Shown: positions 1 to 6,086, numbered from the stretch's first letter. The stretch is 7,789 nucleotides of DNA from Betaproteobacteria bacterium (GCA_016868095.1 VGHV01000106.1:1-7789), one strand, 5' to 3'. Numbers and translations are program-made. Notes: generated from the sequence alone by a model not told the origin.

Positions 1-228
1 ACGTGGCACGAGGGGCACGCATGTTCGGTCCGACAGTTGATGAGTGATTCGAGCTACGGTTCTCCGGCGACGATTCACAAGCGTATTCATCAACTCGTTG
101 CCCTCGGGCTTGTGACGCTCGAGGCGCAAGCAGCCGATTCACGCAAGCGCCTCGTCGTTCTAGGAAAGCTTGCTATGACTTACTTTGCCACCGTTGCCAA
201 GGTACTTAGAAAGACTGCCGCTCGATAA
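1..228 (+). CDS. MarR-like winged-helix transcriptional regulator, C-terminal part (5' end outside window)
   Basis: The reading frame is open from base 1 to the TAA at 226-228, so this is the last 75 codons of a gene that begins to the left. The visible part fits the DNA-binding half of a winged-helix regulator. A recognition-helix-like segment (GSPATIHKRIHQLVALGLV) is followed by a wing with the D-S-R-K-R pattern of MarR proteins, then a C-terminal helix (KLAMTYFATVAKVLRK) of the kind used in dimerisation. MarR proteins are cytoplasmic dimers that usually repress nearby genes and release DNA on binding small phenolic or oxidised ligands. A TTG at 37 and an ATG at 40 could serve as internal starts, but they would remove the first helices of the domain, so I treat the gene as truncated only by the window edge. 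Another winged-helix family is possible. Its target cannot be told from here. Confidence 0.6.
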   Translation, partial: TWHEGHACSVRQLMSDSSYGSPATIHKRIHQLVALGLVTLEAQAADSRKRLVVLGKLAMTYFATVAKVLRKTAAR

Positions 229-238
229 GCGGCAGTCT
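212..238 (+). terminator. Perfect 11-bp hairpin over the stop codon of the MarR-like gene
   Basis: AGACTGCCGCT (212-222) pairs perfectly with AGCGGCAGTCT (228-238) around a 5-base loop. The stop codon TAA (226-228) lies in the loop and the first paired base. The stem is strong and correctly placed for a terminator, but no T-run follows it on either strand. It may therefore act as a weak or factor-assisted terminator or as an mRNA 3'-end stabiliser. Confidence 0.5.
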
Positions 239-342
239 CGGCTTGGGGTTGCAAAGGTTCTGAAATGTTCTGAATCGGTCAAATGCGAGCCTTATTTGCC
301 TAGCTGTCTCTGGCTCAACGACTTAATTTGGTCGTTCAGACC

Positions 343-867
343 TTATTGATCCCGAAGTCTTGCCCAACGCTCATGATCACGCCACTTACCGCCATACTTG
401 AGCATCTTTAGGCTCAAACCCTCGAAGCGAAAGCCGCAGTTCATGGCAAGTTTTTTTGATGCGTGATTGTCGGGCTGGATGTTGGCCTCAAGTCGGTGTA
501 GCCGAAGCTTCTCAAAGGCATAGCGGCAGGCGTAGCGTACCCCGTGACTCATCAATCCCAGCCCTTCGTGACCTTCAAAAGCGTAGTAGACGATATAGCA
601 GTTTTTGAAGTTCTCATGCCATACACCGCGAAGCTCCACGATACCCGCCAGTTGGCGGGGCTGGGTTCGCCAGATCGCGAAGACTTTGTCTTTGCTCGAT
701 CGAATATCGCCAATCCAACGATCAAAGTCAGCCTCAGTCCTTGGCAGGTCAAGCCATGTGCGAAACACCGACCAACGCGCATGGACCGCCGCTAGGTAGC
801 GTGCTTTGTCGCTACGTCGAAGACTGCGAATGTCGCAGAATGTCCATGGTGCTGTGGGCTTTGCCAT
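343..867 (-). CDS. RimJ-like GNAT N-acetyltransferase
   Basis: A 174-residue GNAT enzyme, expected to transfer acetyl from acetyl-CoA to an amine. E. coli RimJ acetylates the N-terminus of ribosomal protein S5, but relatives act on other proteins or small amines. Visible features in order: a helical N-terminal part with a short WLDLPRTEADFDRWI segment typical of RimJ/RimL proteins; beta strands near 62-95; the acetyl-CoA loop H-E-G-L-G-L-M (100-106) in place of the common Q-G-K-G-L-M; HRLEANIQPDNHAS (124-137) with the conserved N134 and S137; and a C-terminal KWRDHERWARL (161-171) close to the GQWRDH ending of RimJ. I chose the ATG at 867 because it gives the family length. A GTG at 993 would add 42 residues unlike a GNAT N-terminus and would run through a direct repeat. 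Neither start has a clear ribosome binding site. It is divergent from another acyltransferase-fold gene. Confidence 0.85.
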   Translation of the reverse strand: MAKPTAPWTFCDIRSLRRSDKARYLAAVHARWSVFRTWLDLPRTEADFDRWIGDIRSSKDKVFAIWRTQPRQLAGIVELRGVWHENFKNCYIVYYAFEGHEGLGLMSHGVRYACRYAFEKLRLHRLEANIQPDNHASKKLAMNCGFRFEGLSLKMLKYGGKWRDHERWARLRDQ

Positions 868-955
868 GCGGTGAAATGGTTTGTTGAGGTCTGCGCACGA
901 TAACGAGATCGACGGATTTCGTCGAGTGTTAAGCGCAGGAATACTCGTATGAATA

Positions 956-1006
956 CTTAGTGGATGTAACGTAAGTTTTTGCTTTCCAAGCACGCGCTTA
1001 GTGGAT
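956..1006. repeat. 10-bp direct repeat CTTAGTGGAT, copies 41 bp apart
   Basis: CTTAGTGGAT occurs at 956-965 and again at 997-1006, each followed by a similar A/C-rich tail (GTAAC and AAAC). The 41-bp offset is about four helical turns, so both copies face the same side of the DNA. They lie between the divergent RimJ-like and FemAB-like genes, where a shared operator would be expected. A shorter match (CTTAGTG) also occurs upstream of the GST gene at about 6041, which may be chance. Confidence 0.4.
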
Positions 1007-1042
1007 AAACTCTAGACTTCGATGAAGCTCATGACTATTCTT

Positions 1043-1054
1043 TGTTCTAGAACA
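1043..1054. promoter_or_regulatory. Perfect 12-bp palindrome, candidate operator
   Basis: TGTTCTAGAACA is a perfect 12-bp palindrome whose right end lies 41 bp before the GTG start at 1096. Two half-sites (TGTTCT/AGAACA) with no spacer suit a dimeric regulator. A second TCTAGA core occurs at 1011-1016, centred 35 bp away. The TAG inside the palindrome is also the stop that closes the upstream reading frame of the following gene. No good -10/-35 pair could be assigned around it. Protein binding is inferred. Confidence 0.4.
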
Positions 1055-1095
1055 CCATTGATTCCCAAAGTTCTCTCTCATCTGAGCTCGATGCC

Positions 1096-2004
1096 GTGGA
1101 TGCACTTCTAACCGTATCGAGCCTTGCGAGCTTCGCCTCGACTAGCCAGGAGTCCCAGACTTATCGGCTCGGATATCAGAGTTGGACAAAGAACAATCTC
1201 TGCGTAGACAGCTTTCATGGCGAGATTGCTTACTTCACGACGCGTTGGGACGCACTTTGTCCCTATATCGCTGTCAACGAGATGATGCTTGAGATGGCCG
1301 AAAAGCCACTCATTGTTTATGCACTTCCGCCTGAGAGTCCTTGGGGGCACCCCATCAGGGATGCCTATGGATTAGTTCGTGTGCGTGAATCGGGGTATTG
1401 GGAAGATGGGTATCGCCAGCGCAAATTTAAGAAACTGCGAGCAAAACATCGCGCGTATCACCACGAGGTTGCATGCATGCAGGGCTCCAAGCTCACCAAG
1501 CAACAGCTGCTTGCGTGGGGCGGTGAGCACTTTGCTCGCTACGGTATTTCAGAGAAAGAGCTTGATGGATTTTTAGATTATGTGCGGCACCTTGAATTAC
1601 TTGTGTTTGAGGTAAAGGATTCAACGGGCGAGATGGTTCTTACCGACGTATCGGTGATCATGCCCGAGCGTGGGCAGGTCTATGGGAGTTTTTGTCAGTG
1701 GAATCCTGCATTTCGCAATGACTCGCCTGGGCTTTACGCTTGCCTGCTTGCTGCGCAGTGGACCTACGACCAAGGCTATGAAACCTATAATTTAGGGCCA
1801 GTCGGTGACTATCCCTATAAGTCCCTATTTGTCAACGATGTTGAGCCGATCTATTCGCTGGCGATCTGCCCACCTGATCATGCATTGATGCGCGATGCGA
1901 GCTCACCACTTTGGGCTGATTTTGAGGTTGAGCACTGGAACCGACTTGAGCGTGATCGGCACACCGCGTGGCGAGCATCAGACTATCTTCAGTCGCTGCC
2001 CTGA
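1096..2004 (+). CDS. Uncharacterised FemAB/GNAT-fold (Acetyltransf_6-like) acyltransferase
   Basis: A 302-residue soluble protein with no signal peptide or membrane segment. Its C-terminal half resembles the acyl-transfer fold shared by FemAB peptidyltransferases, aminoacyl-tRNA-protein transferases and GNAT_6 proteins. A strand pair near 167-190 precedes a strand ending GSFCQW (197-202), then a long helix SPGLYACLLAAQWTYDQGY (210-228), then YNLGPVGDYPYKSLF (231-245). That last segment corresponds to the family's loop ending in a Y-K before the last strands. A basic stretch at 107-120 (RQRKFKKLRAKHRA) could contact RNA or a phosphorylated cofactor. The frame is open from 1051, so the GTG at 1096 is the first conventional start. 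No ribosome binding site is clear, and an ATT start at 1057 cannot be excluded. Acceptor and donor are unknown. I am confident that it is a gene, and only moderately confident of the fold. Confidence 0.65.
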   Translation: MDALLTVSSLASFASTSQESQTYRLGYQSWTKNNLCVDSFHGEIAYFTTRWDALCPYIAVNEMMLEMAEKPLIVYALPPESPWGHPIRDAYGLVRVRESGYWEDGYRQRKFKKLRAKHRAYHHEVACMQGSKLTKQQLLAWGGEHFARYGISEKELDGFLDYVRHLELLVFEVKDSTGEMVLTDVSVIMPERGQVYGSFCQWNPAFRNDSPGLYACLLAAQWTYDQGYETYNLGPVGDYPYKSLFVNDVEPIYSLAICPPDHALMRDASSPLWADFEVEHWNRLERDRHTAWRASDYLQSLP

Positions 2005-2078
2005 AGTCCGGATAAGGTAGGGAGGTCGCCCGTGCGCCGGGGGTTTTACCCTATTCAGCGATCTTCGTAAGTGTTCAA

Positions 2079-2101
2079 AGGGCTCCTAAATTGAGAGCCT
2101 T
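2079..2101. terminator. Weak hairpin between convergent genes
   Basis: GGCTC (2081-2085) pairs with GAGCC (2095-2099) around a 9-base loop, extended by a G-T wobble and one A-T pair. It lies between the ends of the FemAB-like gene (+) and the unknown gene (-), where a bidirectional terminator would be expected. On the minus strand only three Ts follow the stem, so function is uncertain. A 4-bp CCCG/CGGG stem followed by TTTT also lies at about 2030-2046 and is a weak alternative for the plus strand. Confidence 0.22.
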
Positions 2102-2131
2102 CGACGTTGAGTGTAGGTTATGGCTGAGAGA

Positions 2132-3280
2132 CTACTCCCATGCGATGTGAAGGGCGTGAAGGTCTTGATCAAGGTATATGGGCGTCACCTGATAGCCCTC
2201 TAATCGAAGGTAATGCTTGACCACGTTTAAGAGTACGGCGTCGTTGCCAACGCTGGTAGCGGAAAACTCGGTCTCGTTGTGACCACGTTTTGCAGCGCCT
2301 GTAACCTGCTCGCTAAGTGAGGCCATCTTGGCTTGACCATCGAGAGAGGCCAACCACCACAAGCCTTGGCAAAAACGCCAGGCCTTTTGCCCTTCGATGT
2401 AGGGGAACGACCACCATGAGAGTGAGCGGTCATGTTGCTGCAGGACCTCAAGGCTTGAACGAATGGTTGCTATGGCGTCAAGCTCAAGGCCCATGAGTGC
2501 GTCTGTGTTGGTGACTGTTGCGTCGCCGATATCCTCGATAGCCCCTGAGATGTCTTGCACGATGCTTAGAACGCCGGCGAAATCTGCCTTCGTCAAGAGC
2601 AAAGCGCCGCTACTGATTACTTTCTTTGCTTGGTCAGACCGTGCAGGGTCCTCAATCAATTCGAGTACGCTTAGGGTGCTCTCGCTCGGATTTAGGCCGT
2701 AGTCCTTGGCGAAATCAAAGCGCTCCTCTAAGGTTTGGAGATGCCGGATACGACGATGCAGCCCAGCAAGATCGCCTCGCCATGTGTCTTGGTGATACTC
2801 ACTGAAGATCAGATCGATGATTTGATCGATGACTTGAGAAGAAACCTTGGATGGTGCATCGCTTAGCAGGAGCAAGCGAACAAATTCTTGGAGCGTAACG
2901 ATATGTTCGCTCAGATCACTGTATCCATTGATAGAACTTTCATGCTCACGCCAGAATTCGACTAAACCTTGATCGAGTCGTGCTGCATCCTCTAACTTGC
3001 TGCAGATACGAAAGCCGATCGCTTCAAGTGCCGCTTTGAGATCTTCATCAGGGGGGTCGACTGGCATGCATAGGAGGCCTTCAGCCGCATATAGGATTGC
3101 CTGTCGAACGAGGCGGTTGCGCTCCAGGTTGGTTGCGTCTTTTTTCGCACCGTCGGTCTGCTGGGATCTGTTTACTCCCGCACTAGCGCAAGGCGCAGCC
3201 ATCACTCGGGGAGATTTGCTTTGCGTCTCGACTGATTTAACGCGAGTCGATAAAGCCGATTTGGTCGCTTGCGTGTTCAC
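2132..3280 (-). CDS. Hypothetical protein, largely alpha-helical, no recognised family
   Basis: I do not recognise this 382-residue protein. Residues 1-52 are rich in S, T, K, Q and A and look disordered. From about 53 on, amphipathic helices dominate, for example 55-71, 81-103, 124-140, 146-162, 170-190 and 216-250. A tryptophan-rich stretch follows at 289-310 (W289, W290, W301, W308, W309). The C-terminal 40 residues may form a small alpha/beta unit ending YQVTPIYLDQDLHALHIAWE. There is no signal peptide, membrane helix or catalytic motif. I chose the GTG at 3280 because AGAGGA lies seven bases upstream (3288-3293 on the plus-strand numbering). A longer frame to a GTG at 3448 adds 56 residues without a ribosome binding site and runs over the divergent control region. 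Acidic, helix-rich architecture suggests a protein-protein scaffold or regulator, but this is only inference. It is divergent from the bicupin gene. Confidence 0.8.
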   Translation of the reverse strand: MNTQATKSALSTRVKSVETQSKSPRVMAAPCASAGVNRSQQTDGAKKDATNLERNRLVRQAILYAAEGLLCMPVDPPDEDLKAALEAIGFRICSKLEDAARLDQGLVEFWREHESSINGYSDLSEHIVTLQEFVRLLLLSDAPSKVSSQVIDQIIDLIFSEYHQDTWRGDLAGLHRRIRHLQTLEERFDFAKDYGLNPSESTLSVLELIEDPARSDQAKKVISSGALLLTKADFAGVLSIVQDISGAIEDIGDATVTNTDALMGLELDAIATIRSSLEVLQQHDRSLSWWSFPYIEGQKAWRFCQGLWWLASLDGQAKMASLSEQVTGAAKRGHNETEFSATSVGNDAVLLNVVKHYLRLEGYQVTPIYLDQDLHALHIAWE

Positions 3281-3285
3281 GAAAT

Positions 3286-3293
3286 GTCCTCTA
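3286..3293 (-). promoter_or_regulatory. Ribosome binding site that fixes the GTG start at 3280
   Basis: Read on the minus strand, the bases before GTG 3280 contain AGAGGA followed by CATTTC. This is the only good Shine-Dalgarno match near any start of this gene, and it favours 382 residues over the 438-residue alternative. Confidence 0.6.
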
Positions 3294-3383
3294 TTCGCTC
3301 GTGGCAAATGGTTTAGAAACCTCGGTCCTTCAAGATGATGTAACGCCTGCGAGCGCAAAAGAACGCCACGCAACACCGATAGG

Positions 3384-3405
3384 TTACGTGGAAACGCGTA
3401 CGTAA
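3384..3405. promoter_or_regulatory. TTACGT-N10-ACGTAA dyad, candidate operator
   Basis: TTACGT (3384-3389) and ACGTAA (3400-3405) form a perfect inverted repeat with a 10-base spacer. It lies in the 254-bp gap between the unknown gene (-) and the bicupin gene (+). The half-site centres are 16 bp apart, about one and a half helical turns. The rest of 3281-3534 shows no tRNA, riboswitch or convincing promoter. A TTGATA at 3500 and a TACACT at 3516 are present but badly spaced. Confidence 0.3.
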
Positions 3406-3534
3406 AAGCTATTGGAGTTGTGGAGGCGATTTTCAGCGTCTCGAGCACGTTCCAGAATCAGCTCACACTTTAATGCGTGGGCTGTTCACGCTGGCGACTT
3501 TGATAAGCAGCTTGATACACTGCATTGAAAAGAA

Positions 3535-4200
3535 ATGAACGTTAACAGTGATTTTTCGACAAAAGTAGTTGTCGACACCAACAGGCTTGTTTGGGTTCAG
3601 TCGCCCGCTCGTGGTGTCAAGCGAAAATTTCTCGATCGAGTTGGCAACGAAGTCGCCAGAGCCAGCTCTTTGGTGCGATATGCCGCGAAATCATCTTTCG
3701 CAGCGCACAAGCATGAGGGTGGCGAAGAAATTCTTGTCCTCGAAGGAACCTTTTCCGATGAAAACGGCGACTATCCTGCTGGTACCTATCTTCGCAACCC
3801 GCCCAACAGCTTCCACGCTCCATACTCTGATGATGGCTGTACGATCTTTGTAAAGCTACGGCAGTTTCGCGCAGGAGACAGCGCAACGGTTCGTATCAAC
3901 ACCAACAGTGCTAGCTGGTATGCGGGCCTGGTTACCGGATTAATGGTGATGCCACTTCACGAATTTGAAGGTGTATCCACCGCTTTAGTCCGATGGGCTC
4001 CCAACACAGTATTCAGACCTCATGTGCACCCAGGGGGCGAGGAAATTTTCGTACTCGAAGGTGTATTCCACGATGAAGCAGGCTCATATCCAGCGGGTAC
4101 TTGGATTAGAAGCCCAAGATATAGCCAACATGAACCGTTCACAAAGACCGAGGGCGCAACCATCTATGTGAAGACCGGCCACCTCGATTACGAGATCTGA
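3535..4200 (+). CDS. Tandem ChrR-type bicupin metal-binding protein
   Basis: A 221-residue cytoplasmic protein made of two cupin domains of the ChrR C-terminal (anti-ECF-sigma) type. Domain 1 (about 15-112) has H58, H60, E64 and H94 in HKHEGGEEILVLEG and the later SFHAP. Domain 2 (about 125-217) has H163, H165, E169 and H199 in HVHPGGEEIFVLEG and SQHEP. Both sets have the same spacing (+2, +4, +30), which matches the zinc ligands of Rhodobacter ChrR as I recall them. Each domain also repeats F-x-D-E-x-G-x-Y-P-A-G-T. In ChrR this cupin senses singlet oxygen and controls an attached N-terminal anti-sigma domain. That domain is absent here, so the protein may be a free sensor, a small-molecule enzyme or a metal-dependent isomerase. 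The start ATG has only a weak AAAGA ribosome site. The YibF-like GST gene starts 16 bp downstream, suggesting an operon. Confidence 0.85.
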   Translation: MNVNSDFSTKVVVDTNRLVWVQSPARGVKRKFLDRVGNEVARASSLVRYAAKSSFAAHKHEGGEEILVLEGTFSDENGDYPAGTYLRNPPNSFHAPYSDDGCTIFVKLRQFRAGDSATVRINTNSASWYAGLVTGLMVMPLHEFEGVSTALVRWAPNTVFRPHVHPGGEEIFVLEGVFHDEAGSYPAGTWIRSPRYSQHEPFTKTEGATIYVKTGHLDYEI

Positions 4201-4216
4201 TTCAAGCTCATTCGTT

Positions 4217-4840
4217 ATGAAACTGTTTATTGCTACACCAAGCCCATTTGCCCGAAAAGCTCGCGTTACCATGCTTGAGAAGCAGATTCCGCATGAGATC
4301 GTCATTGACAATCCGTGGCAGCCTGCCAGCCAAGTAAAGGGCCTCAACCCACTCGCTAAGATACCTACACTTGTGTTGGATGATGGTCGAGTGATTCATG
4401 ATTCCAAAGTGATTTTCGAATACCTGGAGCTTGAGAGGCCAGGACATCTGCCACAGGATAAGCACGAAAAAATCATTCACCGACTCGTTGAGGTTGTGGC
4501 TGATGGGATTTGTGATGCGGTGGTGATGACCTTTCTAGAAAACCAGCGGCCCGAGGGTTCTCGAAGTCAATTTTGGCTTAGTCGACAAGCGGACAAAATT
4601 CGGGCGGGCGTCCACGAACTCGAGCAAAAAATACTACCTTCTGGGACTTTTACGTCATTGGAGCTTGGGCTCGCAGAAATAGCGACCGTCTGCGCACTCG
4701 GCTACCTCGATCTTCGCTACGCCGACTATAACTGGCGGAGTAATGCGCCGAGCCTACTCACGCTCTTTGATCGTCTGATGCGAAAGCAGTCTTTTCTGCA
4801 GACGGTGCCTACGGCGCAAGAAGTGCCCGTGAATCGATAG
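4217..4840 (+). CDS. YibF-like glutathione S-transferase
   Basis: A 207-residue GST-fold protein. The thioredoxin-like N-domain (1-80) has the YibF-type start MKLFIATPSPFARKARV with S9 at the expected active-site position, the cis-proline P50 in KIPTLV, and the glutathione gamma-glutamyl-binding pair D62-S63 in VIHDSKVIFEYLE. The all-helical C-domain (about 88-207) carries LAEIATVCALGYLDLRYADYNW, closely paralleling the matching segment of E. coli YibF (LATIAIACAVGYLNFR). YibF binds glutathione but its substrate is not established. GSTs of this type act in the cytoplasm on electrophiles or in glutathione-dependent reduction. No ribosome site is visible before the ATG at 4217, which fits translational coupling with the bicupin gene ending 16 bp upstream. 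It converges on the LysR gene. Family assignment is firm; substrate is unknown. Confidence 0.88.
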   Translation: MKLFIATPSPFARKARVTMLEKQIPHEIVIDNPWQPASQVKGLNPLAKIPTLVLDDGRVIHDSKVIFEYLELERPGHLPQDKHEKIIHRLVEVVADGICDAVVMTFLENQRPEGSRSQFWLSRQADKIRAGVHELEQKILPSGTFTSLELGLAEIATVCALGYLDLRYADYNWRSNAPSLLTLFDRLMRKQSFLQTVPTAQEVPVNR

Positions 4841-4912
4841 GCCCATAAAGTTACAAGGAAGATTGAAATAACGTTTACTTCCCCAGTACAGCTTGGCCAC
4901 CGAGTGCGCTGT

Positions 4913-4922
4913 CGTTTAAACG
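4913..4922. repeat. 10-bp perfect palindrome CGTTTAAACG between convergent genes
   Basis: CGTTTAAACG sits in the 119-bp gap between the ends of the YibF-like GST gene and the LysR gene. It is preceded by a loose ACAGC/GCTGT hairpin (4888-4912). No classical terminator with a T-run was found in this gap. A role in termination or protein binding is speculative. Confidence 0.25.
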
Positions 4923-4959
4923 TCTTCATACTCTTCTGGTATCGGTGTTTTGCCTGAGA

Positions 4960-5883
4960 TTAAAGATTGAGCTGTTTAAGGAGATTTGCTCCTTCGGATT
5001 GTGATAAAAAGTCGATTAATAAGCGATTCCGGAGATTTCGCATGCGCTCAGGCGGTGCAAGCGCCGTGATCAGATTACCGAATCGTGTTTGTTGGATCCA
5101 ACCCGGTAACATCTGACGAAGCTGTCCATCGCTGATTGCCTGTGCACAAAGATAGTCCGGCAATTGGGCAATACCTAGACCTTGCAAACAGGCCTCAAGG
5201 ACAGCTTCAGGGTTATCAACCTGATAACGACTCTTAACTGGTATTCGTCGCTGTGATTGCCCAGCGGACATCACCCACCATTGATCAGACGGTTCACGCC
5301 AATAGAACAAGGTACTGTGGTGGGCTAAATCTTCAGGTGTTTTTGGTTCGTCTTGAAGTGCGAGATAGCTTGGTGAAGCGGTCAGGAGCCAATCGATTTT
5401 CGCAATGGGTGTACTCACCAAATCCTGTTTTGGCAGTGATGCGCTCCACCGCAAGGCCAGATCGAATCGCTCAAAAGCAATGTCGACCATGCGGTCGGCC
5501 AGGGTGAGTTCAATTTCAATGCCTGGATGCATTTTTAGGAACTCTGGCAGTAGTTTGCACAAGACCCTTTGCCCCCAAGACACGGGTGCGGTGATACGAA
5601 TAGGGCCTTTAATCTCTGAGCGACTTGCAAGAAGCAGTTCTTCAGCGGCATGTAACTCGGCAAGTGCTCGTCTGGCATGTTCGAGATAGAGCTCGCCTGC
5701 AGACGTTAGAACGATGCGTCGCGTACTGCGGCTAAACAAGGTTACGCCGAGATGAGCTTCAAGTTGTGCAATGCGCTTACTGACGACGCTCTTTGTGACC
5801 TTCAGGGCGATCGCACTGCGCCCAACGCTTAATGTTTCGGCAACTTTGGCAAAACTTGAAAGCATCTCGGCGCTGATCATCAT
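4960..5883 (-). CDS. LysR-family transcriptional regulator (CrgA-like effector domain)
   Basis: A 307-residue LysR regulator of normal length. The winged helix-turn-helix spans about 4-65. Its recognition segment is VTKSVVSKRIAQLEAHLGVTLFSRSTRRIVLTSAGE, followed by the linker helix (about 66-90). The periplasmic-binding-like effector domain starts at IKGPIRITAPVSWG and contains LLPEFLKMHPGIEIELTL and DLALRWS, as in CrgA-type members. These proteins are tetrameric and usually activate a divergent gene when a small co-inducer binds, while repressing themselves. The divergent target here would be the GST-oxygenase pair. ATGs at 5883 and 5880 both follow a weak GGAA. A TTG at 5892 would add three residues but is less likely. 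The HTH helix reads SVGRSAIALKV where most relatives have SFTAAARRLGV, so DNA contacts may differ. Inducer unknown. Confidence 0.92.
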   Translation of the reverse strand: MMISAEMLSSFAKVAETLSVGRSAIALKVTKSVVSKRIAQLEAHLGVTLFSRSTRRIVLTSAGELYLEHARRALAELHAAEELLLASRSEIKGPIRITAPVSWGQRVLCKLLPEFLKMHPGIEIELTLADRMVDIAFERFDLALRWSASLPKQDLVSTPIAKIDWLLTASPSYLALQDEPKTPEDLAHHSTLFYWREPSDQWWVMSAGQSQRRIPVKSRYQVDNPEAVLEACLQGLGIAQLPDYLCAQAISDGQLRQMLPGWIQQTRFGNLITALAPPERMRNLRNRLLIDFLSQSEGANLLKQLNL

Positions 5884-5912
5884 TGTTTCCAATCGGCGAA
5901 CAATACGTTCTC

Positions 5913-5940
5913 ATTAAAGCGGTTTTTATCTGATTGGTAA
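5913..5940 (-). promoter_or_regulatory. Candidate sigma-70 promoter for the LysR gene
   Basis: On the minus strand a TTACCA (-35-like, 4/6) and a TTTAAT (-10-like, 5/6) are separated by 16 bp, 30 bp upstream of the LysR start. The TTATC/GATAA dyad overlaps the -35, which would suit negative autoregulation by LysR. This is a weak match-based prediction. Confidence 0.33.
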
Positions 5941-5948
5941 AACGATAA
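5926..5948. promoter_or_regulatory. TTATC-N13-GATAA dyad, candidate LysR-binding site
   Basis: TTATC (5926-5930) and GATAA (5944-5948) form an inverted repeat over the predicted -35 of the LysR gene. A second dyad, CCAATC (5889-5894) with GATTGG (5932-5937), interleaves with it. LysR proteins bind short interrupted dyads in such divergent regions, usually of the T-N11-A type. This site does not match that canonical length exactly, so assignment is tentative. Confidence 0.3.
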
Positions 5949-5949
5949 G

Positions 5950-6030
5950 CTCTGAAAACAAAATCCAAAGACCAAAGATCAGAAAATAGTAAACAGTAAA
6001 CACTAAAAGGTTTGACGAGACTTTTCAGAG
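5950..6030. repeat. 9-bp inverted repeat CTCTGAAAA / TTTTCAGAG bracketing tandem repeats
   Basis: CTCTGAAAA (5950-5958) and its exact reverse complement TTTTCAGAG (6022-6030) are 63 bp apart in the LysR-GST intergenic region. They enclose two sets of 7-bp tandem repeats. A long-range dyad here could form paired regulator sites that loop DNA. Confidence 0.35.
5965..6008. repeat. Two 7-bp tandem repeats: CCAAAGA x2 and AGTAAAC x2 plus a degenerate copy
   Basis: CCAAAGA occurs twice in tandem at 5965-5978. After nine bases, AGTAAAC occurs twice at 5988-6001 and is followed by the related ACTAAAA (6002-6008). The whole stretch is A-rich and lies upstream of the GST gene. It may be an intrinsically flexible or curved promoter element, or a slippage product. 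Confidence 0.5.
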
Positions 6031-6080
6031 AGACATCAGCTTAGTGCAATGAGACAGATCTCAATTGACATCCATCAAAC

Positions 6081-6086
6081 GAGGAG
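6081..6086 (+). promoter_or_regulatory. Strong ribosome binding site for the second GST gene
   Basis: GAGGAG lies five bases before the ATG at 6092 and fixes that start. An ATG-less upstream extension to a TTG at 6065 would add nine residues before the first beta strand and is unlikely. Confidence 0.75.

Noticed and set aside
257..274. Direct repeat GTTCTGAA at 257-264 and 267-274
   Set aside because: It is a short 8-bp repeat at 10-bp spacing in a 114-bp gap between two gene ends, with no promoter to control. Chance is likely.
317..336. AACGAC/GTCGTT hairpin after the RimJ-like gene as a terminator
   Set aside because: Only six base pairs with an 8-base loop and no T-run on either strand; too weak to list as a feature.
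544..799. Plus-strand reading frames opposite the RimJ-like gene
   Set aside because: They lie entirely antisense to a clear GNAT coding sequence and their translations show no family features.
868..993. N-terminal extension of the RimJ-like gene to a GTG at 993
   Set aside because: The extra 42 residues do not look like a GNAT N-terminus, no ribosome site precedes the GTG, and the stretch overlaps a direct repeat typical of control DNA.
2227..2702. Overlapping reading frames within the unknown gene on both strands
   Set aside because: They are short, low in structure and without ribosome sites; the long minus-strand frame explains the region.
3281..3448. N-terminal extension of the unknown gene to a GTG at 3448
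   Set aside because: There is no ribosome site at 3448, whereas AGAGGA stands correctly before the GTG at 3280. The extension would also fill the divergent promoter region.
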